Below are positions 1 through 5,267 of a stretch of 5,267 nt of DNA, piece after piece. This DNA comes from Armatimonadota bacterium. Lineage in GTDB: Bacteria; Sysuimicrobiota; Sysuimicrobiia; Sysuimicrobiales; Kaftiobacteriaceae. Positions within the stretch are counted from its first letter, which is position 1; the number at the start of each line of letters is the position of its first letter. The notes under the pieces were generated by a model. It saw nothing but the letters and a program-made list of their open reading frames with translations. It ran no database searches and was not told the origin of the DNA. Where the stretch lies: NCBI GenBank assembly GCA_020028535.1, contig JAIBHM010000132.1:1-5267 (forward strand), given 5' to 3'. The position numbers and the translations under genes were made by a program.

Positions 1-225
1 GGCGTCATCAGTTTCCACATTTGGCTGCAGCTCCGACAGCCGGCGCAGGCCGCGGTGGGTCGCGGTGCGCACGGAGCCGGGCCGCTTGCCAAGAACTCGG
101 GCGATGGTCGGAACGTCAGGGCCCATGACCACCCGCGACAGCACGGCTCGGCCTGTTCTCGTGGCCGCGAGGCGATCATGGTGATCGCTGCGTCGGTGGA
201 GAACGAGTCAGGACCAACAACAGCG
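1..225 (-). pseudogene. ECF sigma factor, C-terminal region 4, frameshifted remnant (partial at left edge)
   Basis: Read on the minus strand from 144 to the window edge, the frame gives VLSRVVMGPDVPTIARVLG, then KRPGSVRTATHRGLRRLSEL. This is the helix-turn-helix region 4 of ECF sigma factors, which contacts the -35 promoter element. The residues expected just before it (DSFSTDAAITMIASRPREQAE) are present, but in another frame ending at 147. The family consensus there is roughly 'LPxDQAEAVLLRVV'. GAG at 149-147 is followed by CC and then GTG, where GAG-GCC-GTG would restore the frame, so one base appears to be missing near 146. In the helix-turn-helix frame, a stop lies upstream near position 210. 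Upstream of about 225 I see no region 2 or linker similarity, so the N-terminal half seems lost or unrecognisable. The family call rests on recalled consensus. A sequencing error instead of a true mutation cannot be excluded. Confidence 0.6.
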
Positions 226-330
226 TGAGCGATCCGAAAGTGGCTCGGGATAAGCGGAACGATCTGCAATAATCTCGGACAAAGTTCACTGATCGCCGAC
301 CCTCGCCAACGACTGAGTGGAATGCTTACC

Positions 331-338
331 GAAGGAAG
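331..338 (+). promoter_or_regulatory. Possible ribosome binding site of the 73-codon frame
   Basis: GAAGGAAG lies 3 bases before a double ATG (342 and 345). It is a purine-rich but imperfect Shine-Dalgarno match. It is the main reason for not dismissing the small reading frame that follows. Confidence 0.3.
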
Positions 339-341
339 CTC

Positions 342-563
342 ATGATGGTCGTCGCCGCGCATCTGGCAGTCGCCCCCGGAACCTCCTGCGCACCACGCTC
401 GTCGGTCAACGGGCGACTCCTGGGCGAGGAAAGGCTGTCTCCCAACCCGCCTTCGCGCCGGTCGATGCTGCACGCGGGTACCGCTAGCGCGCTAGGAGCG
501 ATCGGACCTCGTGATGTCGAGCGATCCGGTAGTCGCGTCGAACAGGCCGAGGAGGCAGGGTGA
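342..563 (+). CDS. Doubtful 73-aa hypothetical peptide with Tat-like motif
   Basis: I do not recognise this frame. In favour: a tandem ATG with a purine-rich stretch just upstream, and a TGA stop at 561-563 that overlaps the GTG start of the ABC gene in a GTGA arrangement, as in coupled genes. Residues 38-55 (SRRSMLHAGTASALGAIG) resemble a twin-arginine signal peptide: S-R-R-x-M-L followed by a short Ala/Gly/Leu stretch. Against: the twin arginine sits about 38 residues in, the hydrophobic stretch is short, nothing resembling a mature protein follows, and third-position GC (about 70%) is not decisive. It may be a leader-type ORF, a remnant of a Tat-exported protein, or chance. If translated it could couple translation to the exporter gene. 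Confidence 0.27.
   Translation: MMVVAAHLAVAPGTSCAPRSSVNGRLLGEERLSPNPPSRRSMLHAGTASALGAIGPRDVERSGSRVEQAEEAG
484..495. repeat. 12-bp perfect palindrome CTAGCGCGCTAG
   Basis: A perfect inverted repeat without spacer lies 64 bases before the GTG start of the ABC transporter gene. The tetramer CTAG, generally rare in bacterial genomes, occurs at both ends. Its position would suit an operator for a dimeric repressor. It lies inside the doubtful 73-codon frame. Function is inferred from symmetry and position only. Confidence 0.35.
550..555 (+). promoter_or_regulatory. Ribosome binding site of the ABC transporter gene
   Basis: AGGAGG is a full Shine-Dalgarno match. It sits 4 bases before the GTG at 560, slightly closer than ideal. 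It supports GTG-560 over in-frame alternatives downstream such as GTG-635, which has no comparable site. Confidence 0.65.
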
Positions 564-2416
564 TCAGCACCCGGTTCGGCCGCGGCCGAGGGCTGACCCG
601 CCGGCTTCGGAGCCCCCGCCGGCCCAGCCTGTTGGTGGACGCGGTTGGGCGGGCAGAGACCGCCCACCCCGAGCAGCCAGCGCGTGACACGACGCTTCGC
701 GGCGAGCACGACCTGGCCGGCCGCCTCGCCCGGGAGCTGCGGCCCTACTGGCTACGGATGCTTGGACTGCTGCTCCTTAGCATGCTCGCGACGCCGCTGG
801 CGTTGCTGACGCCGGTTCCACTCAAAATCGTCGTCGACAGCGTGCTGGGATCGCAGCCTCCGCCGCGGGTGCTGGAAGGCATCATGCCGGCAGGGTCCGA
901 CACCGCCCTCTTGATCTCGGCATCGCTCCTCGTCGTGACCGTCGCGCTGTTCACGCATCTCCAGGACCTCGCCACCACGGTTTCTCGGACCTTCACCGGT
1001 GAACGTCTGCTGCTCGACCTCCGTACGCGCCTGTTTCGACATGTCCAGCGGCTGTCCGTCTCCTACCACGACTTGCGGGGCACGACGGACTCGACTTACC
1101 GCATCCAGTACGACGCCATGGCCATGCAGCAGATCGCGGTGGACATGATCCCGTCGTTTGTCACGGCGGTGTTCACCTTCGTGTCGATGGTCTATGTCAC
1201 CGCGATGATCGACTGGGAGCTGGCGGTCGTCGCGCTTGGCATCTCCCCGGTGCTGCTGGTGGTGTCATGGCATTACCGGCGCCGGCTTCGCAGCCAGTCC
1301 CGGCAGGTGAAGGAGCTCGAGAGCGGCGCCATGTCCGTGGTTCAGGAGGCTCTTGCGGCGACGCGCGTGGTCCAGGCCTTTGGCCGGGAAGCGCACGAGG
1401 AGAAGCGCTTCGTCCGTCATTTTCACGCGGGGATGCGGGCACGCATCGGCTATATCGTCGCGTCGGGCGGCTATGCCTTCGTGGTGGGCCTCACGACCGC
1501 CGTTGGTGCAGCCGCAGCGCTCTACATCGGTGCCCGGCACGTCCAGGCGAGTGTGATCACGCTCGGCGAGCTGTTGCTGGTCATGACATACCTGTTACAG
1601 CTCTACGCTCCGCTGAAGACGATGAGCAAGAAGGCAGGATCGCTGCAGGGCTGCCTGTCCAGCGTGGAGCGTGCCTTCGCATTGCTCGACGAGGAGCCCG
1701 ACGTCAAGGAGTGTCCCCAGGCGGTCCCGCTTCGTCGAGCGCGTGGCGAGGTCGTCTTCGAGGGGGTCTCGTTCGCGTACGACGGCGAACGGCCGGTTCT
1801 CCAGGATGTGTCTATCCATGTACGGGCTGGTACGCGCGTGGGGGTGGCTGGCGCGACGGGCGCCGGCAAGACCACCCTGGTAAGTCTCCTCAATCGTTTC
1901 TACGACCCCACTGCGGGGTGCATCCGACTGGACGGCGTCGACCTACGCGCCTACCGGGTCGCCGACCTGCGCGCGCAGTTCGCGATGGTGCTTCAGGAAC
2001 CGCTGCTCTTCTCGACGAGCATCGGCGAGAACATTGCCTACGCCCGTCCGGGTGCGAGCTTCGAGGAGATCATGGCTGCTGCTGCCACCGCCGGAGCTCA
2101 CGACTTCATCGCGGCTCTTCCCGATGGCTACGACACGCTTGTGGGAGAGCGCGGGGTTCGCCTGTCCGGCGGGGAACGCCAGCGCGTATCTCTCGCGAGA
2201 GCCTTCCTCCGCGACGCCCCCGTGCTGATTCTGGATGAGCCGACGAGCTCGGTCGACGTTCACACCGAGAGGGCGATCATGGAAGCCATGTCCCGGCTCA
2301 TGGAGGGTCGAACTACATTCATGATCGCGCATCGCCTGACCACGCTTGAGGAGTGCGACGAGCGGATCGAGGTTACCGCCGGTCGTATCGCCCAGATGAC
2401 CAAGGGATTGCGCTGA
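560..2416 (+). CDS. ABC exporter half-transporter, fused membrane and ATPase domains (MsbA/MDR-like)
   Basis: This 618-aa protein has the type I (type IV fold) ABC exporter layout and should act in the cytoplasmic membrane as a dimer. Residues 1-60 are an Arg-rich cytoplasmic extension. Six membrane segments lie near 64-92, 113-135, 195-216, 219-238, 296-323 and 333-352. The ATPase domain begins near 397. It has A-loop Y407, Walker A GATGAGKTT (431-439, K437), Q-loop Q479, signature LSGGE (535-539) preceded by the VGERG x-loop, Walker B VLILDE (555-560, catalytic E560), D-loop SSVD (563-566) and H-loop H591. All catalytic residues are present, so it should be active. Length is normal for the family (about 580-620). 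Only one half-transporter is seen, which suggests a homodimer unless a partner lies elsewhere. The substrate cannot be read from the sequence. The neighbouring carbohydrate genes suggest a glycan, glycolipid or glycosylated metabolite, but they lie on the opposite strand. Confidence 0.94.
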   Translation: MISTRFGRGRGLTRRLRSPRRPSLLVDAVGRAETAHPEQPARDTTLRGEHDLAGRLARELRPYWLRMLGLLLLSMLATPLALLTPVPLKIVVDSVLGSQPPPRVLEGIMPAGSDTALLISASLLVVTVALFTHLQDLATTVSRTFTGERLLLDLRTRLFRHVQRLSVSYHDLRGTTDSTYRIQYDAMAMQQIAVDMIPSFVTAVFTFVSMVYVTAMIDWELAVVALGISPVLLVVSWHYRRRLRSQSRQVKELESGAMSVVQEALAATRVVQAFGREAHEEKRFVRHFHAGMRARIGYIVASGGYAFVVGLTTAVGAAAALYIGARHVQASVITLGELLLVMTYLLQLYAPLKTMSKKAGSLQGCLSSVERAFALLDEEPDVKECPQAVPLRRARGEVVFEGVSFAYDGERPVLQDVSIHVRAGTRVGVAGATGAGKTTLVSLLNRFYDPTAGCIRLDGVDLRAYRVADLRAQFAMVLQEPLLFSTSIGENIAYARPGASFEEIMAAAATAGAHDFIAALPDGYDTLVGERGVRLSGGERQRVSLARAFLRDAPVLILDEPTSSVDVHTERAIMEAMSRLMEGRTTFMIAHRLTTLEECDERIEVTAGRIAQMTKGLR

Positions 2417-2551
2417 AGCGAGGCGGCGGATGGTGACCCGGCCGTCTGCCGACCCGATGATCACGAACTCGTCTCCAACATCGAGCCGTTTCGCGCCCGA
2501 GACGGAACGTTCGGGCAAACCCTGTGAGGTCATTGGATCGGCCGTCGGCAT
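1943..2551 (-). CDS. Doubtful fourth ORF of the minus-strand operon, antisense to the ABC gene
   Basis: An ATG at 2551 overlaps the glycosyltransferase stop as TGATG, the classic coupled arrangement, and opens 202 codons. The first 45 codons lie in the intergenic gap. They include a protein-like stretch, DVGDEFVIIGSADGRVTIRR (residues 25-44), with about 80% G/C third positions. I do not recognise it as any family. From about codon 46 onward the frame is the exact antisense of the ABC ATPase domain, and its composition there is explained by the other strand. No clear Shine-Dalgarno sequence precedes the ATG. It could be the surviving 5' end of a lost operon gene, or simply a shadow frame. I give it low weight as a full-length product. 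Confidence 0.17.
   Translation of the reverse strand: MPTADPMTSQGLPERSVSGAKRLDVGDEFVIIGSADGRVTIRRLASAQSLGHLGDTTGGNLDPLVALLKRGQAMRDHECSSTLHEPGHGFHDRPLGVNVDRARRLIQNQHGGVAEEGSRERYALAFPAGQANPALSHKRVVAIGKSRDEVVSSGGGSSSHDLLEARTRTGVGNVLADARREEQRFLKHHRELRAQVGDPVGA
2417..2550. other. Tail-to-tail intergenic region between convergent genes
   Basis: This short gap separates the ABC gene stop (2414-2416) from the glycosyltransferase stop (2553-2551). It has no strong intrinsic terminator with a T-tract on either strand. A weak hairpin (2495-2516) is listed separately. On the minus strand the whole gap is open as the beginning of a frame starting at 2551, with G/C-rich third positions. Confidence 0.6.
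2495..2516. terminator. Weak candidate hairpin in the convergent gap
   Basis: GCCCGA (2495-2500) and TCGGGC (2511-2516) form a 6-bp stem with a 10-base loop. No run of T follows on either strand, so it is at best a weak bidirectional terminator. Confidence 0.2.
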
Positions 2552-3708
2552 CAGGTCAGCGCGACATCCAGGATTCGCTCAGAGATCTTCCGGGCGTCGA
2601 AGTACGTTTCAGCGACGGACCGAGCGGCCAGGCAATGCCTTTCGTAATCTGCATTGACGATCGCCAACGCCTCGGCCGCCTCAGCCGGCGTGGTAAAGCG
2701 GAAGATGCCCTCACCAAAGGGCAGGTACGAGCTCGGTCCGGTGTCCTGCATCACCACCGGTTTGCCGGTCGCCAGGTAGCACAGGCTCCGATCGCTGATC
2801 CAGCCGTTCTGCTGCTTGATGCACGACGCCTTAACACAGGTCAGCTCCCCGCGCGAACCCTGGATGTACGAGCGGTACATCTCGGGCGTCCGGGTCAGCT
2901 CCAAGGCAGGACGGAGTCGCCATCCATGGCGCTCCATCGTCAGCTGATCCTCCGTGTCGTCTGGGGCCATACAGGCAGCCAACTCGAGCGGCTGGCTCGT
3001 CAAGTGTGGAAGTTCGGCGAGTGCGAGGTAAGCCACCCGCTTGTTGTTCTCGTACGGCACGTCGCGGCCGTGCACGGTCTCCGTCACCCATCCGCCCCAC
3101 CAGTTGGTGACTGTCGTGAACGCTTCACACGAGGGGTCGTATGTATATGGCCACAGATCTAGGAACACTGCTGGGCGTATGTGAACCCAATCGAGACCGC
3201 AGTCCGGGAAGCGCGCCGCCGTGGTGCCGACGGTGTCGCCGGTCGTGAAATACACGTCATGTGGCGCCACCGGTATTTCGCCGTTGCTCATCCATTCCTG
3301 TAGCAGACCGGGGTCGATGTCCACGAGGGCGGTGCGGCGGAAGCTGGCGAGCAGCTCGGGATCGAGCGCGTAGTGGAAGTTCAGCAGCAGGTCGGCGCGT
3401 TCGAATGCCGCCCGCGCCGCGGAGGGTGTGGTCCCGAAGTAGTGGTATTCCCTACTCCGGGCGTGTTTCGTGCCGGCATCCGAACAGAGGATGACCTTGC
3501 CGTCCAGACCAAAGCGCTTCAACCGCCGTAGTAAGATTTCGGCCCGAAACATCTGCGGCCCAGCATCGCGGCTGTCGAAACGTTCGAACCAGTAAACCTC
3601 GCACCCTGACTGGCGTAGGGCCTGGACGTACTGCATGTACACCCAGAAATGGCCTCCGCCTTCGATAAACTTGATGGTCCGGTACGACGAGACTACGACA
3701 GTGGCCAC
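2551..3708 (-). CDS. CgeB-like family 1 glycosyltransferase (GT-B fold)
   Basis: This 385-aa cytoplasmic protein probably transfers a sugar from a nucleotide donor. The N-terminus TVVVSSYRTIKFIEGGGHFW (3-22) gives a first beta strand and Gly-rich loop of a Rossmann domain. An acceptor-side half runs to about residue 185. The C-terminal half (about 195-385) carries the most conserved part: VKASCIKQQNGWISDRSLCY (292-311), ATGKPVVMQDTG (313-324), then LPFGEGIFRFTTPAEAAEAL. This matches the pattern I know from Glyco_trans_1_2/CgeB-type proteins, where the Gly-Lys-Pro and Gly-Glu-Gly segments contact the donor. It has no signal peptide or membrane segment. The GTG start at 3708 lies 16 bases inside the upstream deacetylase gene, so translation is probably coupled. 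Sugar donor and acceptor are unknown. Confidence 0.85.
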   Translation of the reverse strand: MATVVVSSYRTIKFIEGGGHFWVYMQYVQALRQSGCEVYWFERFDSRDAGPQMFRAEILLRRLKRFGLDGKVILCSDAGTKHARSREYHYFGTTPSAARAAFERADLLLNFHYALDPELLASFRRTALVDIDPGLLQEWMSNGEIPVAPHDVYFTTGDTVGTTAARFPDCGLDWVHIRPAVFLDLWPYTYDPSCEAFTTVTNWWGGWVTETVHGRDVPYENNKRVAYLALAELPHLTSQPLELAACMAPDDTEDQLTMERHGWRLRPALELTRTPEMYRSYIQGSRGELTCVKASCIKQQNGWISDRSLCYLATGKPVVMQDTGPSSYLPFGEGIFRFTTPAEAAEALAIVNADYERHCLAARSVAETYFDARKISERILDVALT

Positions 3709-4415
3709 GCCGGTCCCTCCCCCCGGGCCGCGGCGAGCAACGCGACGGCGTCCCGGTAATTGATGAGTCGGATCTGCTGCGTGCTCAGAAAGTCACGGAC
3801 CGTCGGGTCGCACAGGCTGCGCAACTCCACCTCACGCTCCATTCGGTAGCTGGATCGCAGTTCCGGATCGCAGTAGCCGGGATGGCAGCTCAGCTCGGTG
3901 ATGCCGGGCGGTAACTCGGTCGCGAGTAGGCGGATCAGGTGTTGGGCGCTGATCTGCTCCGCGTGCGTTTCGCCGCCCCACTGGCCGTAGAACTTCGACA
4001 GGTAACGCACCGGCGAGTGTTCGCGCAGCGGCAGCCGGTACCGGTCGGCTAGTTCCTGGAAGTACGGGAGCAGCCGAGGATTCCGATGGTGATTGTGATG
4101 CGAATCCAGATGTGTCGGCAGTCGGCCCGTGAGCTCGTAGAAAGAGTTCAGCTGCTGCTCGATGACAGGCCCGCAGCCCGCACCGGTCTCGAGGTCGATC
4201 AACGGCTGCCCCGAAGGATCCATCAGATTGGCGTGCAGGCCCACGCTTAGCGCCGGCAGTTCGGCCGTCAAGCGCAGCGCCTCGTGGCTCGCGGCCATGT
4301 TAAGGATCAGGCTGGTGCTCGTGAGCACGCCCCGCTGGTGTGCCTCGACGGTGCCCCGATTGATTCCCCAGCCGGCGCCGAAGTCGTCACCGTTGACAAC
4401 AAGGTACGTGCTCAA
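3693..4415 (-). CDS. ChbG/YdjC (HpnK) family carbohydrate deacetylase
   Basis: This 240-aa cytoplasmic enzyme should remove N-acetyl groups from an acetylated amino sugar or related compound by metal-dependent hydrolysis. Visible motifs are VVNGDDFG (6-13, metal-binding Asp), VGLHANL (58-64, metal His61), THLDSHHNHH (101-110, metal-binding and catalytic region) and ELSCHPGY (174-181, His178), all in the family order. The segment between GLHANL and the EQQL helix is short compared with enzymes such as E. coli ChbG, so the active-site rim may be more open. I chose the TTG start at 4415 because it puts the N-terminal strand directly before DDFG, overlaps the kinase stop as TTGA, and has GGAG 8 bases upstream. 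The frame stays open upstream to an ATG at 4631, but that part only overlaps the kinase gene in another frame. Product class is firm; substrate is unknown. Confidence 0.9.
   Translation of the reverse strand: MSTYLVVNGDDFGAGWGINRGTVEAHQRGVLTSTSLILNMAASHEALRLTAELPALSVGLHANLMDPSGQPLIDLETGAGCGPVIEQQLNSFYELTGRLPTHLDSHHNHHRNPRLLPYFQELADRYRLPLREHSPVRYLSKFYGQWGGETHAEQISAQHLIRLLATELPPGITELSCHPGYCDPELRSSYRMEREVELRSLCDPTVRDFLSTQQIRLINYRDAVALLAAARGEGPAWPLS
3715..3720 (-). promoter_or_regulatory. Ribosome binding site deciding the GTG start of the glycosyltransferase
   Basis: Read on the minus strand, GGAGGG lies 6 bases before GTG-3708 and inside the end of the deacetylase gene. Strength and spacing are both good, and this fixes the start. 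Confidence 0.75.
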
Positions 4416-5267
4416 ATTGCCGGCTCCACGGCTTCGAACCACCTCTCGATCTCGGCCAGGCGGTCGACCGCCCATCCGGCCCGCGTTTCCACCGCGGCGA
4501 TGCACGGCCAGACAAGACAGTTGGCCAGGCGCGAGATCTCCGCGGTTTCCAGCAAGAGGTTCAGGTCGCTCGTACCCGGCGCGCGCCAACCCAACGGTGC
4601 CACTGCCTGCTGGTAGTAGTCCAGGATCCACGGGCGGTCGTGGGCCGAGAACCGGTACAGGAAGGTCGACAGGTCATAGGTGAGCGGTCCCACGCCTGTC
4701 GCGTCCCAATCGATCAGGCAGGTCTGAAGGCCGTTGGGCGTGGGCACGGTGCGAATATTCTCCGGCCAAAGATCCCCGTGTAGTAGCGTCTCGGGACCTC
4801 CCAGTTCGGCCACACCGTGCGCTCGGTCGGAACTTTCGTCGAGAAGCGTGTACAGCCGGTGCAGCAGCCGGTCCCGCACCGCCACCTGCCCCGGGTCGAG
4901 GTCGACTACGGGCGGCTGGAGATACTCCAGGCCACGGATTGCGTCGCGGATGTTCGCGGTGTAGAAGGTGATCCCCCGGTCGTGTCCGCGCATCCGGCAT
5001 TCCGGCAGGAGTGGATGCTCGGCGAAGCGCCGGTGAAGCGAAGCAATCAGGTCGACCGCCGCCTCCACGCGGCCGCGCTCGGGGTTAGTGGTGTCGAGAC
5101 TCCAATCTCCGAGATCCTCGTATACGTGCCAGACGCACCGCCCGCTGCGCTCGGCCGCGACACCGAGCAGGACCGGGCAGCGGTGCCCCAGGTCGACAGC
5201 GGGCAGCCAGCGCGTTGCGATCAGCTCGTTGCGTAGGGCGCGGGGCAGATCCAGGAGCTTGACAACG
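4412..5267 (-). CDS. Aminoglycoside phosphotransferase (APH)-fold kinase, 5' end outside window
   Basis: The last 284 residues are visible. The frame continues without a stop to the right edge, so the GTG at 5068 (a Val codon) is internal and not the start. The visible N-lobe begins VVKLL, where K3 may be the ATP-binding lysine, followed by NELIATRWLP with a candidate helix-C Glu (E14), then LLGV and WHVYEDLGDW. The C-lobe has the catalytic loop LLHGDLWPENI (161-171; D165 and N170) and the metal-binding IDWD (185-188; D186), then GVGPLTYDLSTFL. All APH catalytic residues in view are intact. The family phosphorylates hydroxyl groups on small molecules such as aminoglycosides, choline, homoserine and sugars. 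In this operon a sugar or pathway intermediate is likelier than an antibiotic, though resistance cannot be excluded. The stop overlaps the deacetylase start by 4 bases. The operon promoter must lie outside the window. Confidence 0.9.
   Translation of the reverse strand, partial: VVKLLDLPRALRNELIATRWLPAVDLGHRCPVLLGVAAERSGRCVWHVYEDLGDWSLDTTNPERGRVEAAVDLIASLHRRFAEHPLLPECRMRGHDRGITFYTANIRDAIRGLEYLQPPVVDLDPGQVAVRDRLLHRLYTLLDESSDRAHGVAELGGPETLLHGDLWPENIRTVPTPNGLQTCLIDWDATGVGPLTYDLSTFLYRFSAHDRPWILDYYQQAVAPLGWRAPGTSDLNLLLETAEISRLANCLVWPCIAAVETRAGWAVDRLAEIERWFEAVEPAI
4424..4427 (-). promoter_or_regulatory. Ribosome binding site deciding the TTG start of the deacetylase
   Basis: On the minus strand GGAG lies 8 bases before TTG-4415, within the last codons of the kinase gene. 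It supports the rare TTG start and the 240-aa product. Confidence 0.6.

Larger units (their letters stand above)
226..559. other. Stretch without a convincing gene, between the sigma remnant and the ABC gene
   Basis: No conserved protein family is recognisable on either strand here. The region should hold the promoter of the ABC transporter gene, but I find no convincing -35/-10 pair. The most AT-rich spot is around 265-290, including TAATCT at 270-275, without a good -35 box at the usual distance. A short plus-strand reading frame (342-563) and a 12-bp palindrome (484-495) are listed separately. The octamer GAGCGATC occurs three times in this part of the window, at 227, 496 and 519. Confidence 0.5.

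Noticed and set aside
256..290. GGAAC at 256-260 as an ECF-type -35 element
   Set aside because: No matching -10 (CGTT/GTC type) occurs 16-17 bases downstream, so the promoter is not supported.
326..709. Minus-strand frame of 127 codons overlapping the ABC gene start
   Set aside because: Its Ala/Pro/Arg-rich translation has no family resemblance, and it runs antisense to the exporter N-terminus.
1267..2238. Long plus-strand open frame of 323 codons inside the ABC gene
   Set aside because: It lies in another frame of a gene with every ABC motif intact. Its translation is Arg/Gly/Pro-rich and resembles no family.
2507..2514. GAACGTTC palindrome in the convergent gap
   Set aside because: Eight symmetric bases are expected by chance, and the site lies downstream of both genes where an operator is unlikely.
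2524..3162. Plus-strand open frame of 212 codons opposite the glycosyltransferase
   Set aside because: It is antisense to the conserved glycosyltransferase and has no recognisable domain.
4162..4683. Plus-strand open frame over the deacetylase/kinase junction
   Set aside because: It is antisense to two well-supported genes, with low-complexity Ser/Arg/Pro composition.
4412..5068. Kinase as a complete 218-aa protein starting at GTG-5068
   Set aside because: The frame continues upstream to the window edge with conserved APH N-lobe sequence (NELIATRWLP, WHVYEDLGDW), so this GTG is an internal Val codon.
4817..5236. Plus-strand open frame opposite the kinase
   Set aside because: It is antisense to the conserved APH kinase, with no domain visible.
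1..5267. CRISPR arrays, tRNA/rRNA genes, insertion-sequence ends
   Set aside because: No regularly spaced repeats, cloverleaf-like segments, transposase motifs or terminal inverted repeats were seen.

Overview
This window is high-GC bacterial DNA with strongly G/C-biased third codon positions. The best lineage clue is a sigma-factor remnant at the left edge. Its region 4 wording (LGKRPGSVRTATHRGLRRL) is, from memory, typical of Actinomycetota ECF sigma factors, so an actinobacterium is the most likely source. That is an inference; the other gene families here also occur in other soil phyla.

Layout. (1) Positions 1-225, minus strand: C-terminal region 4 of an ECF-type RNA polymerase sigma factor, running off the left edge and broken by an apparent 1-base deletion near 146. 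(2) Positions 226-559: no clear established gene. It holds a doubtful 73-codon reading frame (342-563) with a Tat-like twin-arginine motif and a perfect 12-bp palindrome at 484-495. (3) Positions 560-2416, plus strand: one complete ABC exporter half-transporter (membrane domain fused to ATPase domain) with all ATPase motifs intact. (4) Positions 2417-2550: short tail-to-tail gap. (5) Positions 2551-5267, minus strand: a tightly packed, translationally coupled operon read right to left. It encodes an aminoglycoside-phosphotransferase-fold kinase (5' end outside the window), a ChbG/YdjC-type carbohydrate deacetylase starting at a TTG that overlaps the kinase stop codon, and a CgeB-like glycosyltransferase starting at a GTG 16 bases inside the deacetylase gene. 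A fourth, doubtful reading frame starts in a TGATG overlap with the glycosyltransferase stop and runs antisense into the ABC gene.

How the genes may work together. A small-molecule or sugar kinase, an amide deacetylase for acetylated sugars, a glycosyltransferase and an MsbA-like exporter are the parts expected for making and exporting a modified glycan, glycolipid or glycosylated metabolite. The three minus-strand genes are almost certainly co-transcribed. The exporter's membership is inferred only from its position, since it lies on the opposite strand. The substrate cannot be read from the sequence. None of the families is new; the undescribed part, if any, is the combined pathway.
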